Below, piece by piece: positions 22,655-30,747 of a stretch of DNA of 64,000 nt. The stretch spans positions 3,968,001 to 4,032,000 of the forward strand of contig NZ_CP109132.1 in assembly GCF_035918015.1 (NCBI RefSeq), in the 5' to 3' direction. A model generated the notes under the pieces. The model did no database searches. It was not told the DNA's origin and saw only the letters and a list, made by a program, of their open reading frames with translations. This stretch comes from Streptomyces sp. NBC_01754 (GTDB lineage: Bacteria > Actinomycetota > Actinomycetes > Streptomycetales > Streptomycetaceae). The translations under genes were made by a program, and so were the position numbers. Position 1 is the stretch's first letter; every line of letters begins with the position of its first letter.

Positions 22655-24423
22655 CGCGCGGCGCGACGGCGAAGGGCCGTCAGCCCAATGGCGCCTCGTC
22701 GATCTTCCACGGCAAGGACGGCCGTTGGCACGGATACGTCACGGTCGGCACCAAGGATGATGGGGCACCTGACCGCCGCCACATCAGCCGCAAGACCCGT
22801 CCTGACGTCACCAAGGCTGTCCGCGAGCTGGAGCGCCAGCGGGACAAGGGGGCCGTCCGCAAGGCCGGCCAGAATTGGACGTTGGAGACCTGGCTCGTCC
22901 ACTGGGTCGAGAACATCGCCGCGCCCAACGTCTCCGAGAACACGATCGACGGCTACCGCGTCGCGGTCTACCACCACCTCATTCCCGGCCTCGGTGCCCA
23001 CCGCCTGGAGAAGCTGGAGCCAGAGCACCTGGAGCGCTTCTACAAGAAGATGCAGGACAACGGAAGCGCGGCCGGCACTGCCCACCAGAGTCACCGGACC
23101 GTCCGCACCGCCCTCAACGAGGCGGTGCGCCGAGCTCACCTCACGGTCAACCCAGCCACAATCGCCAAGGGTCCTCGTGTCGAAGAGGAGGAGGTCGAGC
23201 CCTACTCGGTAGAGGAGGTCCAGCGCCTGCTCGCCGAAGCGCACAAGCATCGCAACACCGCACGCTGGGTCATCGCCCTGGCGCTCGGCCTGCGGCAGGG
23301 CGAGGTCCTCGGCATGCAGTGGAGTGACGTCGACTTCGAACTCGATGTGATCCGTGTGCGCCGAGGTCGGCTGCGGCCCCGCTATCAGCACGGATGTGGC
23401 GACCGCTGCGGGCGTAAGCCGGGCTTCTGCCCTCAGAAGATCAATACGCGTCGCGAGACCAAGACCGTGAAGTCCCGCGCCGGCCAGCGGCCCATCGGTG
23501 TCCCGGGTGAGTTGATGAAGCTGCTCCGTCGGCACAAGGAGGAACAGGATCGCGAGCGGAAGCGCGCACGCGATCTGTGGACGGAGAAGGGGTACGTCTT
23601 CACCTCGCCGACCGGCGAGCCCCTGAACCCGAACACGGACTTCCATAAATGGAAGGACCTCCTGAAGGCGGCGGAAGTCCGCGACGGCCGCCTCCACGAT
23701 GCTCGTCACACCGCGGCGACCGTTCTGCTGATTCTCGGTGTCTCTGACGCGGTTGTGGACGGAATCATGGGCTGGGAGCCCGGAAAGTCTGCGCGGATGC
23801 GCCGCCGCTACCAGCACCTCACCAGCCGTGTCCTGAAGGACACCGCAGACAGGGTCGGTGGGCTCCTCTGGGGCAATGCCCCGGCCCAGGCGGTCGGAGG
23901 CTCATTGTCTGGCGCCGACCAGAGCCCTGTCCCTGCTGAGCTGATGGTCCACGTCGCCCGCCTCGGTGAGCGGCGGGTGCCCTTCCTTCAGCGGGAGCAT
24001 GCTGCCGAGGTCGTTGCCCAGTGGAGCGAGGACTGGCCGGACCGAACGGCCGAGGTCGAGGAGTGGGATCGCGGGCGCTGGGAGCGCAACGGCCCCGGTG
24101 GTGTGCGGGAGGTCCGTGATCGGATGCCCGAGCGGACGGTGGTCTTTCACGCCCGTGCGCTGTTCCGTCCCAGCGGAGAGCGGGAGTCGACAGCGCTCCC
24201 CGAACAGTGGTCCGTGCCGACCTGGGAGTTCGAATTCGGTGCCTACACCAACCGCCCGTCGGTCTGGCGCACGGTCCGTATCCCCGGTACGGGCCAAGAG
24301 GTCGAGGCCAACGCGCGCGGTACGGACAAAGTGGCCGTGGGGGCCGCCTTCGCCGAGGCGTGTACACAAGCTGTGGACCGCGCGCAGAACCCGGGGAAGT
24401 ACGGCGACGCGGACGAGTGGTAG
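22651..24423 (+). CDS. int: tyrosine-recombinase integrase with C-terminal extension
   Basis: A 590-residue integrase. It has an N-terminal arm-binding domain, an SAM-like core-binding domain around residues 75-165, and a catalytic domain with Arg215 in GLRQGEVLGMQW, a Lys near TVKSRAGQR, the H-x-x-R box LHDARHTAAT near residue 349, and the nucleophile in RRRYQHL near residue 387. Family members usually end shortly after the tyrosine; this one carries about 180 more residues that are Arg/Trp/Glu-rich and end in NPGKYGDADEW. It is coupled to xis. It faces the tRNA-Ser target with the CoiA-like gene between. Integration into tRNA-Ser(GGA) follows from the att copies. Confidence 0.9.
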   Translation: MTRGATAKGRQPNGASSIFHGKDGRWHGYVTVGTKDDGAPDRRHISRKTRPDVTKAVRELERQRDKGAVRKAGQNWTLETWLVHWVENIAAPNVSENTIDGYRVAVYHHLIPGLGAHRLEKLEPEHLERFYKKMQDNGSAAGTAHQSHRTVRTALNEAVRRAHLTVNPATIAKGPRVEEEEVEPYSVEEVQRLLAEAHKHRNTARWVIALALGLRQGEVLGMQWSDVDFELDVIRVRRGRLRPRYQHGCGDRCGRKPGFCPQKINTRRETKTVKSRAGQRPIGVPGELMKLLRRHKEEQDRERKRARDLWTEKGYVFTSPTGEPLNPNTDFHKWKDLLKAAEVRDGRLHDARHTAATVLLILGVSDAVVDGIMGWEPGKSARMRRRYQHLTSRVLKDTADRVGGLLWGNAPAQAVGGSLSGADQSPVPAELMVHVARLGERRVPFLQREHAAEVVAQWSEDWPDRTAEVEEWDRGRWERNGPGGVREVRDRMPERTVVFHARALFRPSGERESTALPEQWSVPTWEFEFGAYTNRPSVWRTVRIPGTGQEVEANARGTDKVAVGAAFAEACTQAVDRAQNPGKYGDADEW

Positions 24424-24432
24424 CCGCTGAAT

Positions 24433-24484
24433 CAACAGCACGAAGCCGTGCGACGGTGATCCGTCGCACGGCTTCGTGCTGTTG
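24433..24484 (+). terminator. 24-bp perfect hairpin after int
   Basis: A perfect 24-bp stem with a TGAT loop sits 10 nt past the int stop. It is unusually long and lacks a T-run. It probably terminates xis-int transcription and isolates it from the CoiA-like gene. Confidence 0.8.
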
Positions 24485-24546
24485 TTGCCCATCTCCCCCT
24501 GGGAGACGCCCTGTTGAGTGTCAGTGGTCGCTTCTATGGTAGAGAG

Positions 24547-25809
24547 ATGGCAAATGGGGTGTGGCACACCGGATATGGCCTAGAGATCAATCTGTCACTG
24601 CCTGACCTCGGTCACCCGGGGCGTCCCGATCTGTTGCGGGAGATCACCGCCAAGGTCTCCGACCGCGACGCGCATCTGCTCGAATGCCTCGCACACCACG
24701 ACGGGCGGGAATGCCTGTCCGAGACCGGCGGGAAGTCCCCGTGGATGTTCATCCGTCGAGGCAGGGTTGGGGGCCGGCGACCTCTCGTGGCCTCACACCT
24801 GCCGATCACGCACAAGGCGACCCCGGCGGAGAGCGCCCAGCACAAGGCCACCAAGGAGCGGATCGTCGAGACCGCCGGGCGCTACGGTCTGGACGCCGAG
24901 GCCGAGGTTCCCATGGCGAACCGGCGGAGCGTCTCGGACGCCGTTGTCACCGGGCCTGGTGGTCTCAGGATCGGCTGGGAGATCCAGTACCACCACCTCA
25001 GTCCCAGCAGCGTGCACCGGCGTTCGGTCAACGCCGTGGAGCATGGCATCACCCCGCTGTGGGTGGCTAAGGACCGGACGGCTTCCCTGATCGACCGCGC
25101 TCCCTGGGCGCGCGTCGACGACATGCCGTGGAAGGACATTGTTGACCGCAAGGAGATGGTGATCCGCGGTGGCTACCGGCACCTCGAAGTCTGGAAGTGC
25201 GTACCGAGCAGCGAGCGCCACTGCCTCCTCAGCGAGGGCGCCGGTCATTGTGGTGCGATTCACGCGGACTGGTTCGTGCCGGCGTTGTGCCTCCCGGAGA
25301 AGAAGCCGGTCTGCATCGAGGACCTGGTCCTGCAGAGCGCTACGGGGGAGAGCGTCCCGGTCTACGTGCCCAGTCGGGGCAGTGGCCGCGCTGGGCGGCA
25401 CATGTGGGTGTCGGCGGCCGATCGTGCGCTGTGGGAGGAGATCGTCAACGAGAAGACGCCCCTGCCCGCAGTCCCAGCAGAAGAAGACGACGACGTGATC
25501 ACCTTCGCTGAGCAGGAGGTCGACCGCACCTGCCGGGCAGGCGAAGACAGCTGGTTCATCAGTGACGCCCGGCCTCTTCGCGATCTCGATCAACCGACGG
25601 GCGGCTTCACCCTCCCCCGTCTGCCGGTCCAATGCTCCAGCGACCCGACGCGGATCACTCCCGTCGAGCGGGCAGCAGCCTCCGCAGCGCTGGGCTGCCC
25701 ACCATGGGAGCTCGGGCTGTGTACCGGCTGCAGCCAGATGATGCGACGGTACGGGCAGAACGCGGCCATGTACTGCAACGTGTGTCGGGCAGCCCTCAAC
25801 GGGCGGTAG
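24547..25809 (+). CDS. CoiA-like putative nuclease
   Basis: A 420-residue protein. The middle region, KERIVETAGRYGLDAEAEVP, SDAVVTGPGGLRIGWEIQYH, then HLSPSSVHRRSVNAVEHGIT, has the D...E-x-Q layout of the PD-(D/E)xK nuclease fold in CoiA-family proteins, where Q replaces K. The C-terminus has a CTGCSQMM ... CNVC zinc ribbon. CoiA proteins take part in DNA processing; in mobile elements similar nucleases are often defence or competition genes. ATG 24547 has a weak GAGAG upstream. It sits between int and the right att, a common cargo site, and its role here is inference. Confidence 0.6.
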   Translation: MANGVWHTGYGLEINLSLPDLGHPGRPDLLREITAKVSDRDAHLLECLAHHDGRECLSETGGKSPWMFIRRGRVGGRRPLVASHLPITHKATPAESAQHKATKERIVETAGRYGLDAEAEVPMANRRSVSDAVVTGPGGLRIGWEIQYHHLSPSSVHRRSVNAVEHGITPLWVAKDRTASLIDRAPWARVDDMPWKDIVDRKEMVIRGGYRHLEVWKCVPSSERHCLLSEGAGHCGAIHADWFVPALCLPEKKPVCIEDLVLQSATGESVPVYVPSRGSGRAGRHMWVSAADRALWEEIVNEKTPLPAVPAEEDDDVITFAEQEVDRTCRAGEDSWFISDARPLRDLDQPTGGFTLPRLPVQCSSDPTRITPVERAAASAALGCPPWELGLCTGCSQMMRRYGQNAAMYCNVCRAALNGR

Positions 25810-25817
25810 CCGGCAAC

Positions 25818-25836
25818 TGCAACCAAAACTGCAACC
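25818..25836. repeat. TGCAACC direct repeat, right end
   Basis: Two TGCAACC copies with a 12-bp period, matching the pair at 2923-2941 at the other end of the element. They lie about 40 bp inside the att homology. Likely arm-type recombinase sites. Confidence 0.5.
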
Positions 25837-25844
25837 ACCAACGC

Positions 25845-25878
25845 CGAAGGGCCCCACCGCAAGCGGTGGGGCCCTTCG
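25845..25878 (-). terminator. hairpin terminator of tRNA-Ser
   Basis: CGAAGGGCCCCACCGC and its exact complement, 16 bp with a 2-nt gap (or 15 bp with CAAG loop). It lies just downstream of tRNA-Ser on the minus strand. Confidence 0.75.
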
Positions 25879-25956
25879 ACGTATTGCCCGGTGAGAGCAA
25901 TGGCGGAGGATACGAGATTCGAACTCGTGAGGGGTTGCCCCCAACACGCTTTCCAA
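25873..25956 (-). repeat. right attachment site in tRNA-Ser
   Basis: The 84-bp segment from the flank through the T-arm to the anticodon, 78/84 identical to 2743-2826. Here it completes an intact tRNA gene, so this side is the reconstituted target. The crossover probably lies near the anticodon loop. Confidence 0.8.
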
Positions 25957-25988
25957 GCGTGCGCCCTAGGCCACTAGGCGAATCCTCC
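25901..25988 (-). tRNA. tRNA-Ser (anticodon GGA)
   Basis: An 88-nt class II tRNA, 5' GGAGGATTCGCC, with anticodon loop containing GGA, a long variable arm (GTTGGGGGCAAC), T-loop GTTCGAATC, and CCA encoded. It is the element's integration target. Confidence 0.95.
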
Positions 25989-26130
25989 GCCGCAAACAAT
26001 ACAAGACGTTGGGGGGTGCTCGCGAACACGCTCCCCGGAGATCGTTCCGGGAGGGCTCCCGGGGGTCCGGGAGCGGGGTGGGGGCGGTGGGTGGGTGGAC
26101 GGGGAGGGGCCGGGATCGGCTAAGGTGGGC

Positions 26131-26222
26131 GTCAGCCCCTCACGTGGCGCTATCTGACTGAACTCCCCCAGGGCCGGAAGGCAGCAAGGGTAGGTTGGCT
26201 CTGGCGGGTGCGTGGGGGGCCC
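26131..26222 (+). ncRNA. ffs: signal recognition particle RNA (small bacterial type)
   Basis: The transcript has the conserved SRP domain IV: CAGGGCCGGAAGGCAGCAAG, with the GGAAG tetraloop-type apex and asymmetric A/C-rich internal loop that binds Ffh. Long arms pair CCCCTCACG with CGTGGGGGG. In Streptomyces it lies just upstream of dnaX, as here. A TAAGGT at 26121 could be its -10 box. Ends are approximate. Confidence 0.9.
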
Positions 26223-26318
26223 TTGCGTGTCCGGGGGCCGTCGGTCTCAGGGCCTGGTCCGGGGGTCTGGTCTCCGGCGCGGGTCCGGTTGTCGGTGCGT
26301 CCCGATAACCTCGTAGGT

Positions 26319-28640
26319 GTGTCGTCCCTTGCGCTCTACCGCCGCTATCGCCCCGAGTCCTTCGCCGAGGTCATCGGTCAGGAGCATGTCACTGACCCGT
26401 TGCAGCAGGCCCTGCGGAACAACCGGGTCAATCACGCGTATCTGTTCAGCGGGCCGCGTGGGTGTGGGAAGACGACCAGTGCGCGCATCCTCGCGCGCTG
26501 TCTGAACTGCGAGCAGGGCCCGACCCCGACGCCGTGCGGGGAGTGCCAGTCCTGCCACGACCTGGCGCGCAACGGCCCGGGGTCGATCGATGTGATCGAG
26601 ATCGACGCAGCCTCGCACGGTGGTGTGGACGACGCCCGTGACCTGCGGGAGAAGGCGTTCTTCGGACCCGCGTCGAGCCGGTACAAGATCTACATCATCG
26701 ACGAGGCGCACATGGTCACCCCGGCAGGGTTCAACGCCCTGCTGAAGGTGGTCGAGGAGCCGCCGGAGCATCTGAAGTTCATCTTCGCGACCACCGAGCC
26801 CGAGAAGGTCATCGGGACGATCCGGTCGCGTACGCACCACTACCCGTTCCGCCTGGTCCCGCCGGGGACGCTGCGGAGCTATCTCGCCGAGGTGTGCGGC
26901 AAGGAGAACAGCCCCGTGGAGGACGGCGTGCTGCCGCTCGTCGTCCGGGCCGGGGCGGGATCCGTCCGTGACTCGATGTCCGTGATGGACCAACTGCTGG
27001 CCGGCGCCGGCGACGACGGTGTGACATATGCCATGGCGACCTCGCTCCTGGGGTACACGGACGGGTCCCTGCTGGACTCCGCCGTGGACGCCTTCGCGGC
27101 GGGTGACGGGGCGGCGGCGTTCGAGGTCGTCGACCGGGTGGTCGAGGGCGGTAACGACCCCCGGCGCTTCGTGGCCGACCTGCTGGAGCGGCTGCGCGAC
27201 CTGGTGATCCTGGCGGCGGTGCCGGACGCCGGTGACAAGGGACTCATCGACGCCCCCGCCGACGTGGTCGAGCGGATGCAGGCGCAGGCCGCCGTCTTCG
27301 GGGCCGCCGAGCTGAGCCGCGCCGCGGACCTGGTCAACGAGGGGCTCACGGAGATGCGCGGGGCCACTTCGCCCCGGCTCCAGGTGGAGCTGATCTGCGC
27401 GCGGGTGCTGCTGCCCGCCGCCTTCGACGACGAGCGTTCGTTCCAGGCCCGGCTGGACCGGCTGGAACGGGGCGCGTCCTTCGCGACGGCCGGGTCCGGG
27501 CCCGCCCTGGGATACGTACCGGGGCCGGAGGCCCACGCGCCCGGCGTCGGACTGCCCGGTGGTGGGTCGGCCGCCGCGCGTGCGGCGGTGCGGGGGGAAG
27601 ACCCCGGAGCCCCGCCGGGCGAGTTCCCGCAGGCTGCCGTGCAGGGCGTCGCGGAGGCCGGGCACGCCATGCCACAGCCCCAGGCCGCCCACACGCAGGG
27701 CCAAGGCCGGCCCCCGCAGCAGCCCCAGCCCCAGCACGCCCCTGAAGCCGGCGCCGGAGCTGGTGGTGCGCGGCCCGGGGCCTGGCCGACGGCTTCCCCG
27801 GCCGGTGGCGGGGCAGCCGGCGGTGCGGAGGCCGGGCGCCGTCCCGGTGGCTGGCCGACCGCGGCGGCCCCCGGCCGGACACCGCCTCCCCAGGCGGCCG
27901 CGCAGGCCCCCGCCCCGGCTGCCCCAGTGCCCGGGCCCGCCTCGCCCGCCCCCGTACCGGGCGGCGGCCAGGACATGGCCCAGGGCGCGGCCCAGGTACG
28001 GAACATGTGGCCCGACATCCTGGAGGCGGTGAAGAACCGCCGCCGTTTCACCTGGATCCTGCTCAGCCAGAACGCCCAGGTCACCGGGTTCGACGGCAGC
28101 ACGCTCCAACTGGGCTTCCTCAACGCCGGAGCCCGGGACACCTTTGCCGGCAGCGGCAGTGAAGAGGTGCTGAAGCAGGCGCTCGCCGAGCAGTTCAACG
28201 CCACCTGGCGTGTCGACGCCGTCGTCGACGCTTCGGGCGGCGGCGGTACGCCCCCGCAGCCGGGCGGCGGAGGGGGCCGCCCGACGGCTCCCGGCGGATA
28301 CCAGGCTCCCGGCGGGTACCCGGCCGCGTCCTCCGCACCGGCCCAGCCCACGGCACCGCCCCCGTCGTACGAGTCGCGGCCCGCTCCCGCCCCGCAGGGC
28401 CCGGCTCCCGTCCCGCAGCCCCAGTCCCAGCCCCCGTCCCCACCCCAGCACTCCGGGCGGCCGGAGCCGTCGGCGTACGACCGGGAGCCCGTCCCCGAGC
28501 CGCCGCGCGCGGTCGCGCCCGAGGACGACACCGCCGAGGCGGACGACCCGGACCTGGTCGACTCCGCGTTGTCCGGGCACGACCTGATCGTCCGCGAGCT
28601 GGGGGCCACCGTGGTCGAGGAGTTCATGAACGAACAGTGA
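26319..28640 (+). CDS. dnaX: DNA polymerase III subunit gamma/tau
   Basis: A 773-residue clamp-loader ATPase. Visible are LYRRYRPESFAEVIGQEHV at the start, Walker A GPRGCGKTTSARILARC at residues 45-61, the zinc cysteines CLNCEQGP ... CGECQSC, the Walker B/DExx IYIIDEAHMV and sensor 1 FATTEPEK. After about residue 380 comes a long Pro/Ala/Gly/Gln-rich linker with low-complexity repeats, then a conserved tau-like C-terminal module from WPDILEAVKNRRRFTWILLS. GTG 26319 starts the conserved SSLALYRRYR; the Shine-Dalgarno is weak. SRP RNA lies just upstream. No programmed-frameshift slippery run is evident. Confidence 0.95.
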   Translation: MSSLALYRRYRPESFAEVIGQEHVTDPLQQALRNNRVNHAYLFSGPRGCGKTTSARILARCLNCEQGPTPTPCGECQSCHDLARNGPGSIDVIEIDAASHGGVDDARDLREKAFFGPASSRYKIYIIDEAHMVTPAGFNALLKVVEEPPEHLKFIFATTEPEKVIGTIRSRTHHYPFRLVPPGTLRSYLAEVCGKENSPVEDGVLPLVVRAGAGSVRDSMSVMDQLLAGAGDDGVTYAMATSLLGYTDGSLLDSAVDAFAAGDGAAAFEVVDRVVEGGNDPRRFVADLLERLRDLVILAAVPDAGDKGLIDAPADVVERMQAQAAVFGAAELSRAADLVNEGLTEMRGATSPRLQVELICARVLLPAAFDDERSFQARLDRLERGASFATAGSGPALGYVPGPEAHAPGVGLPGGGSAAARAAVRGEDPGAPPGEFPQAAVQGVAEAGHAMPQPQAAHTQGQGRPPQQPQPQHAPEAGAGAGGARPGAWPTASPAGGGAAGGAEAGRRPGGWPTAAAPGRTPPPQAAAQAPAPAAPVPGPASPAPVPGGGQDMAQGAAQVRNMWPDILEAVKNRRRFTWILLSQNAQVTGFDGSTLQLGFLNAGARDTFAGSGSEEVLKQALAEQFNATWRVDAVVDASGGGGTPPQPGGGGGRPTAPGGYQAPGGYPAASSAPAQPTAPPPSYESRPAPAPQGPAPVPQPQSQPPSPPQHSGRPEPSAYDREPVPEPPRAVAPEDDTAEADDPDLVDSALSGHDLIVRELGATVVEEFMNEQ

Positions 28641-28831
28641 GCCGGCTGTGGCTGTCGCTGCGGCGGCGGCCCGTCCAGGCGTGGCGGGTCGAGCCGGCCG
28701 CGGTGGCGGCCCGGCCGCACGTCGTGAGGCGAGTGCCGGGCCCCTCGGGTGGAGGCGGACGGGTGTGGCGGGCCCTGTCCACGGAGCGGAGGCCGTCAGG
28801 GCCGTCCGGCCCCGGCGGCTAGGCTGCACCC

Positions 28832-30085
28832 GTGAAGGTCCTCGTCATCGGCGGCGGCGCCCGCGAACACGCCCTGTGCCGCTCTCTTTCCCTCGACCCC
28901 GACGTCACCGATCTGTACTGCGCACCCGGCAACGCCGGGATCGCGGAGGTGGCCGAACTGCGCCCGGTCGACGCGCTCGACGGCGAAGCCGTCGCCCGTC
29001 TCGCCACCGGCCTGGGCGCCGAGCTGGTGGTCGTCGGTCCGGAGGCACCGCTTGTCGCCGGTGTCGCCGACGCCGTGCGCGCGGCCGGTATTCCCTGCTT
29101 CGGCCCGTCCCGTGAGGCCGCTCTGCTGGAAGGCTCCAAGGCGTTCGCCAAGGACGTCATGGCCGGTGCCGACGTGCCGACCGCCCGGAGCTACGTCTGT
29201 ACGACGCCCGCGGAGATCGACGTGGCGCTCGACGCCTTCGGCGCTCCGTACGTCGTCAAGGACGACGGACTCGCGGCGGGCAAGGGCGTCGTGGTCACCG
29301 ACGACGTCGGGGCCGCCCGCGCCCACGCGCTGGCCTGTGACCGGGTGGTCATCGAGGAGTTCCTCGACGGCCCCGAGGTGAGCCTCTTCGCGATCACCGA
29401 CGGCACGACGGTGGTGCCCCTCCAGCCCGCCCAGGACTTCAAGCGCGCCCTGGACGGCGACGAAGGCCCCAACACCGGTGGCATGGGTGCCTACTCCCCG
29501 CTCCCGTGGGCCGACCCGAAGCTGGTGGACGAGGTCATGCAGACCGTGCTCCAGCCGACCGTCGACGAACTCCGCCGCCGGGGCACGCCTTTCTCCGGGC
29601 TGCTGTACGCGGGCCTCGCCATCACCTCCCGAGGTGTACGGGTCATCGAGTTCAACGCCCGCTTCGGCGACCCGGAGACGCAGGTGGTCCTGGCCCGGCT
29701 GAAGACGCCGCTGGCCGGTGTCCTGCTCGGGGCCGCCGCCGGCACCCTGGACGCCGTGCCTCCGCTGAACTGGCACGACGACGCCGCCGTCACCGTCGTC
29801 ATCGCCTCGCACAACTACCCCGGCACCCCGCGCACGGGCGACCCGATCGAGGGGCTCGACGAGGTGGCGGCGCAGGACGCCCCGCACGCGTTCGTCCTGC
29901 ACGCGGGTACCCGGAAGGACGGTGACGCGGTTCTCAGCGCCGGAGGACGCGTGCTCTCGGTCACCGCGACCGGCAAGGACCTCTCCCAGGCGCGCGAGCG
30001 TGCCTATGCCGCCGTCGGCCGGATCCGGCTGGACGGCTCCCAGCACCGCACGGACATCGCCCGTAAGGCCGCCGAGGAGGCCTGA
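28832..30085 (+). CDS. purD: phosphoribosylamine-glycine ligase
   Basis: The 417-residue ATP-grasp enzyme of the second de novo purine step (5-phosphoribosylamine + glycine + ATP to GAR). It begins [16 protein letters not shown] with the P-loop-like N-terminal site, then [16 protein letters not shown], the ATP-grasp lysine/glycine region [17 protein letters not shown], and the metal-binding [14 protein letters not shown]. Length and order are normal. Start is GTG 28832. Monocistronic-looking: long non-coding stretch follows. Confidence 0.95.
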   Translation: MKVLVIGGGAREHALCRSLSLDPDVTDLYCAPGNAGIAEVAELRPVDALDGEAVARLATGLGAELVVVGPEAPLVAGVADAVRAAGIPCFGPSREAALLEGSKAFAKDVMAGADVPTARSYVCTTPAEIDVALDAFGAPYVVKDDGLAAGKGVVVTDDVGAARAHALACDRVVIEEFLDGPEVSLFAITDGTTVVPLQPAQDFKRALDGDEGPNTGGMGAYSPLPWADPKLVDEVMQTVLQPTVDELRRRGTPFSGLLYAGLAITSRGVRVIEFNARFGDPETQVVLARLKTPLAGVLLGAAAGTLDAVPPLNWHDDAAVTVVIASHNYPGTPRTGDPIEGLDEVAAQDAPHAFVLHAGTRKDGDAVLSAGGRVLSVTATGKDLSQARERAYAAVGRIRLDGSQHRTDIARKAAEEA

Positions 30086-30747
30086 GGAGGGGAAGGGGTC
30101 GGGCACAAGACGGAGTTCCGAGGCCGTCCCGCTCTGTCTGGTGGACGCGTTGACGTGCCCTCGCGGGGCCGAACGGCCCGTACCCCGGTACTCCGTACTC
30201 CGTACCCCGGTAACCCCGGTACTCCGTGCCCCGCCTCCGCACCTGTGCCCGGCGCCCTCCCCGGAGGCGCCGGGCACAGGTGCGCCCCGGGGCTCCCGGA
30301 CCCCCCGGGCGCCGGAACCGCCCCCGGGACGGGAGGCCGGTCACCGAGCGCACGCGGCGGCGTCCGTACCACCGGAAACCACCCGAGAGGACCACCAAAG
30401 ACCACCGAAGACCGCCGGAAACCACTGGGGAAGACGTCGCGGCGCCCCCCCGAACGGACCGTCGGCAGACAACCGGGGGCCCACCGGACGGACCACCGGG
30501 GGGCCCGGCGAACGGATCACCGGAGAGACCACCGGACGCCCTTACAACCCCGCGTCAGCAGCTTTGCCCAAAGCCATTCCATCGAGTGACGGCTAGTCCA
30601 TCCGGATGACGCCCGTCGAGGCCCCAACTAGGGTGCGGCGCAAGCTTTCCGGCACTTGGCCCACCGACATTGCGATGTCGGTGGGCGGTGCCACAGTGGG
30701 GGGCATGACCAACACCGTCGCGGGGGCAGAGGGGGTGACGTCCAGCC
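30086..30747. other. 662-bp gene-free region with low-complexity repeats
   Basis: It holds CGGTACTCCGTACTCCGTAC-type repeats (about 30184-30230), then a run of ACCACC/GGAAACCAC-type imperfect repeats (about 30360-30450), and a perfect hairpin at 30659-30686 before the next gene. No reading frame looks coding. Confidence 0.6.
30659..30686. promoter_or_regulatory. 12-bp perfect inverted repeat upstream of 30748 gene
   Basis: GCCCACCGACAT, TGCG, ATGTCGGTGGGC. It lies about 60-90 bp before the start codon and has no T-run, so an operator or leader hairpin is more likely than a terminator. Confidence 0.45.

Larger units (their letters stand above)
2743..25956. mobile_element. integrative mobilizable element in tRNA-Ser(GGA)
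   Basis: The 23.2-kb interval is bounded by two 84-bp direct copies, 78/84 identical, covering the tRNA-Ser 3' part and its downstream flank. The right copy is part of the intact tRNA-Ser. The left copy ends at the anticodon loop, the usual crossover zone of tRNA-targeting tyrosine integrases. Inside are xis and int, placed two genes from the intact tRNA, an XRE regulator, a DnaB-type ATPase with iterons, a DUF2637 protein, a MobC-like protein and a relaxase. I see no FtsK-type Tra gene or type IV secretion genes, so it is probably mobilizable rather than self-transmissible. Cargo includes the selenocysteine system and the Mau-like redox cluster. A composite of nested insertions is not excluded. 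Confidence 0.8.

Noticed and set aside
26247..28829. Very long minus-strand open frames opposite dnaX
   Set aside because: Shadow of the high-GC dnaX frame; composition is Gly/Arg/Pro-rich and no family is seen.
30360..30450. CRISPR-like array
   Set aside because: Repeats are short and imperfect ACCACC-type units with no constant spacer length; no cas genes.
30155..30609. Several overlapping frames in the purD downstream repeats
   Set aside because: Pro/Arg/Gly-only translations of simple repeats, no start signals.
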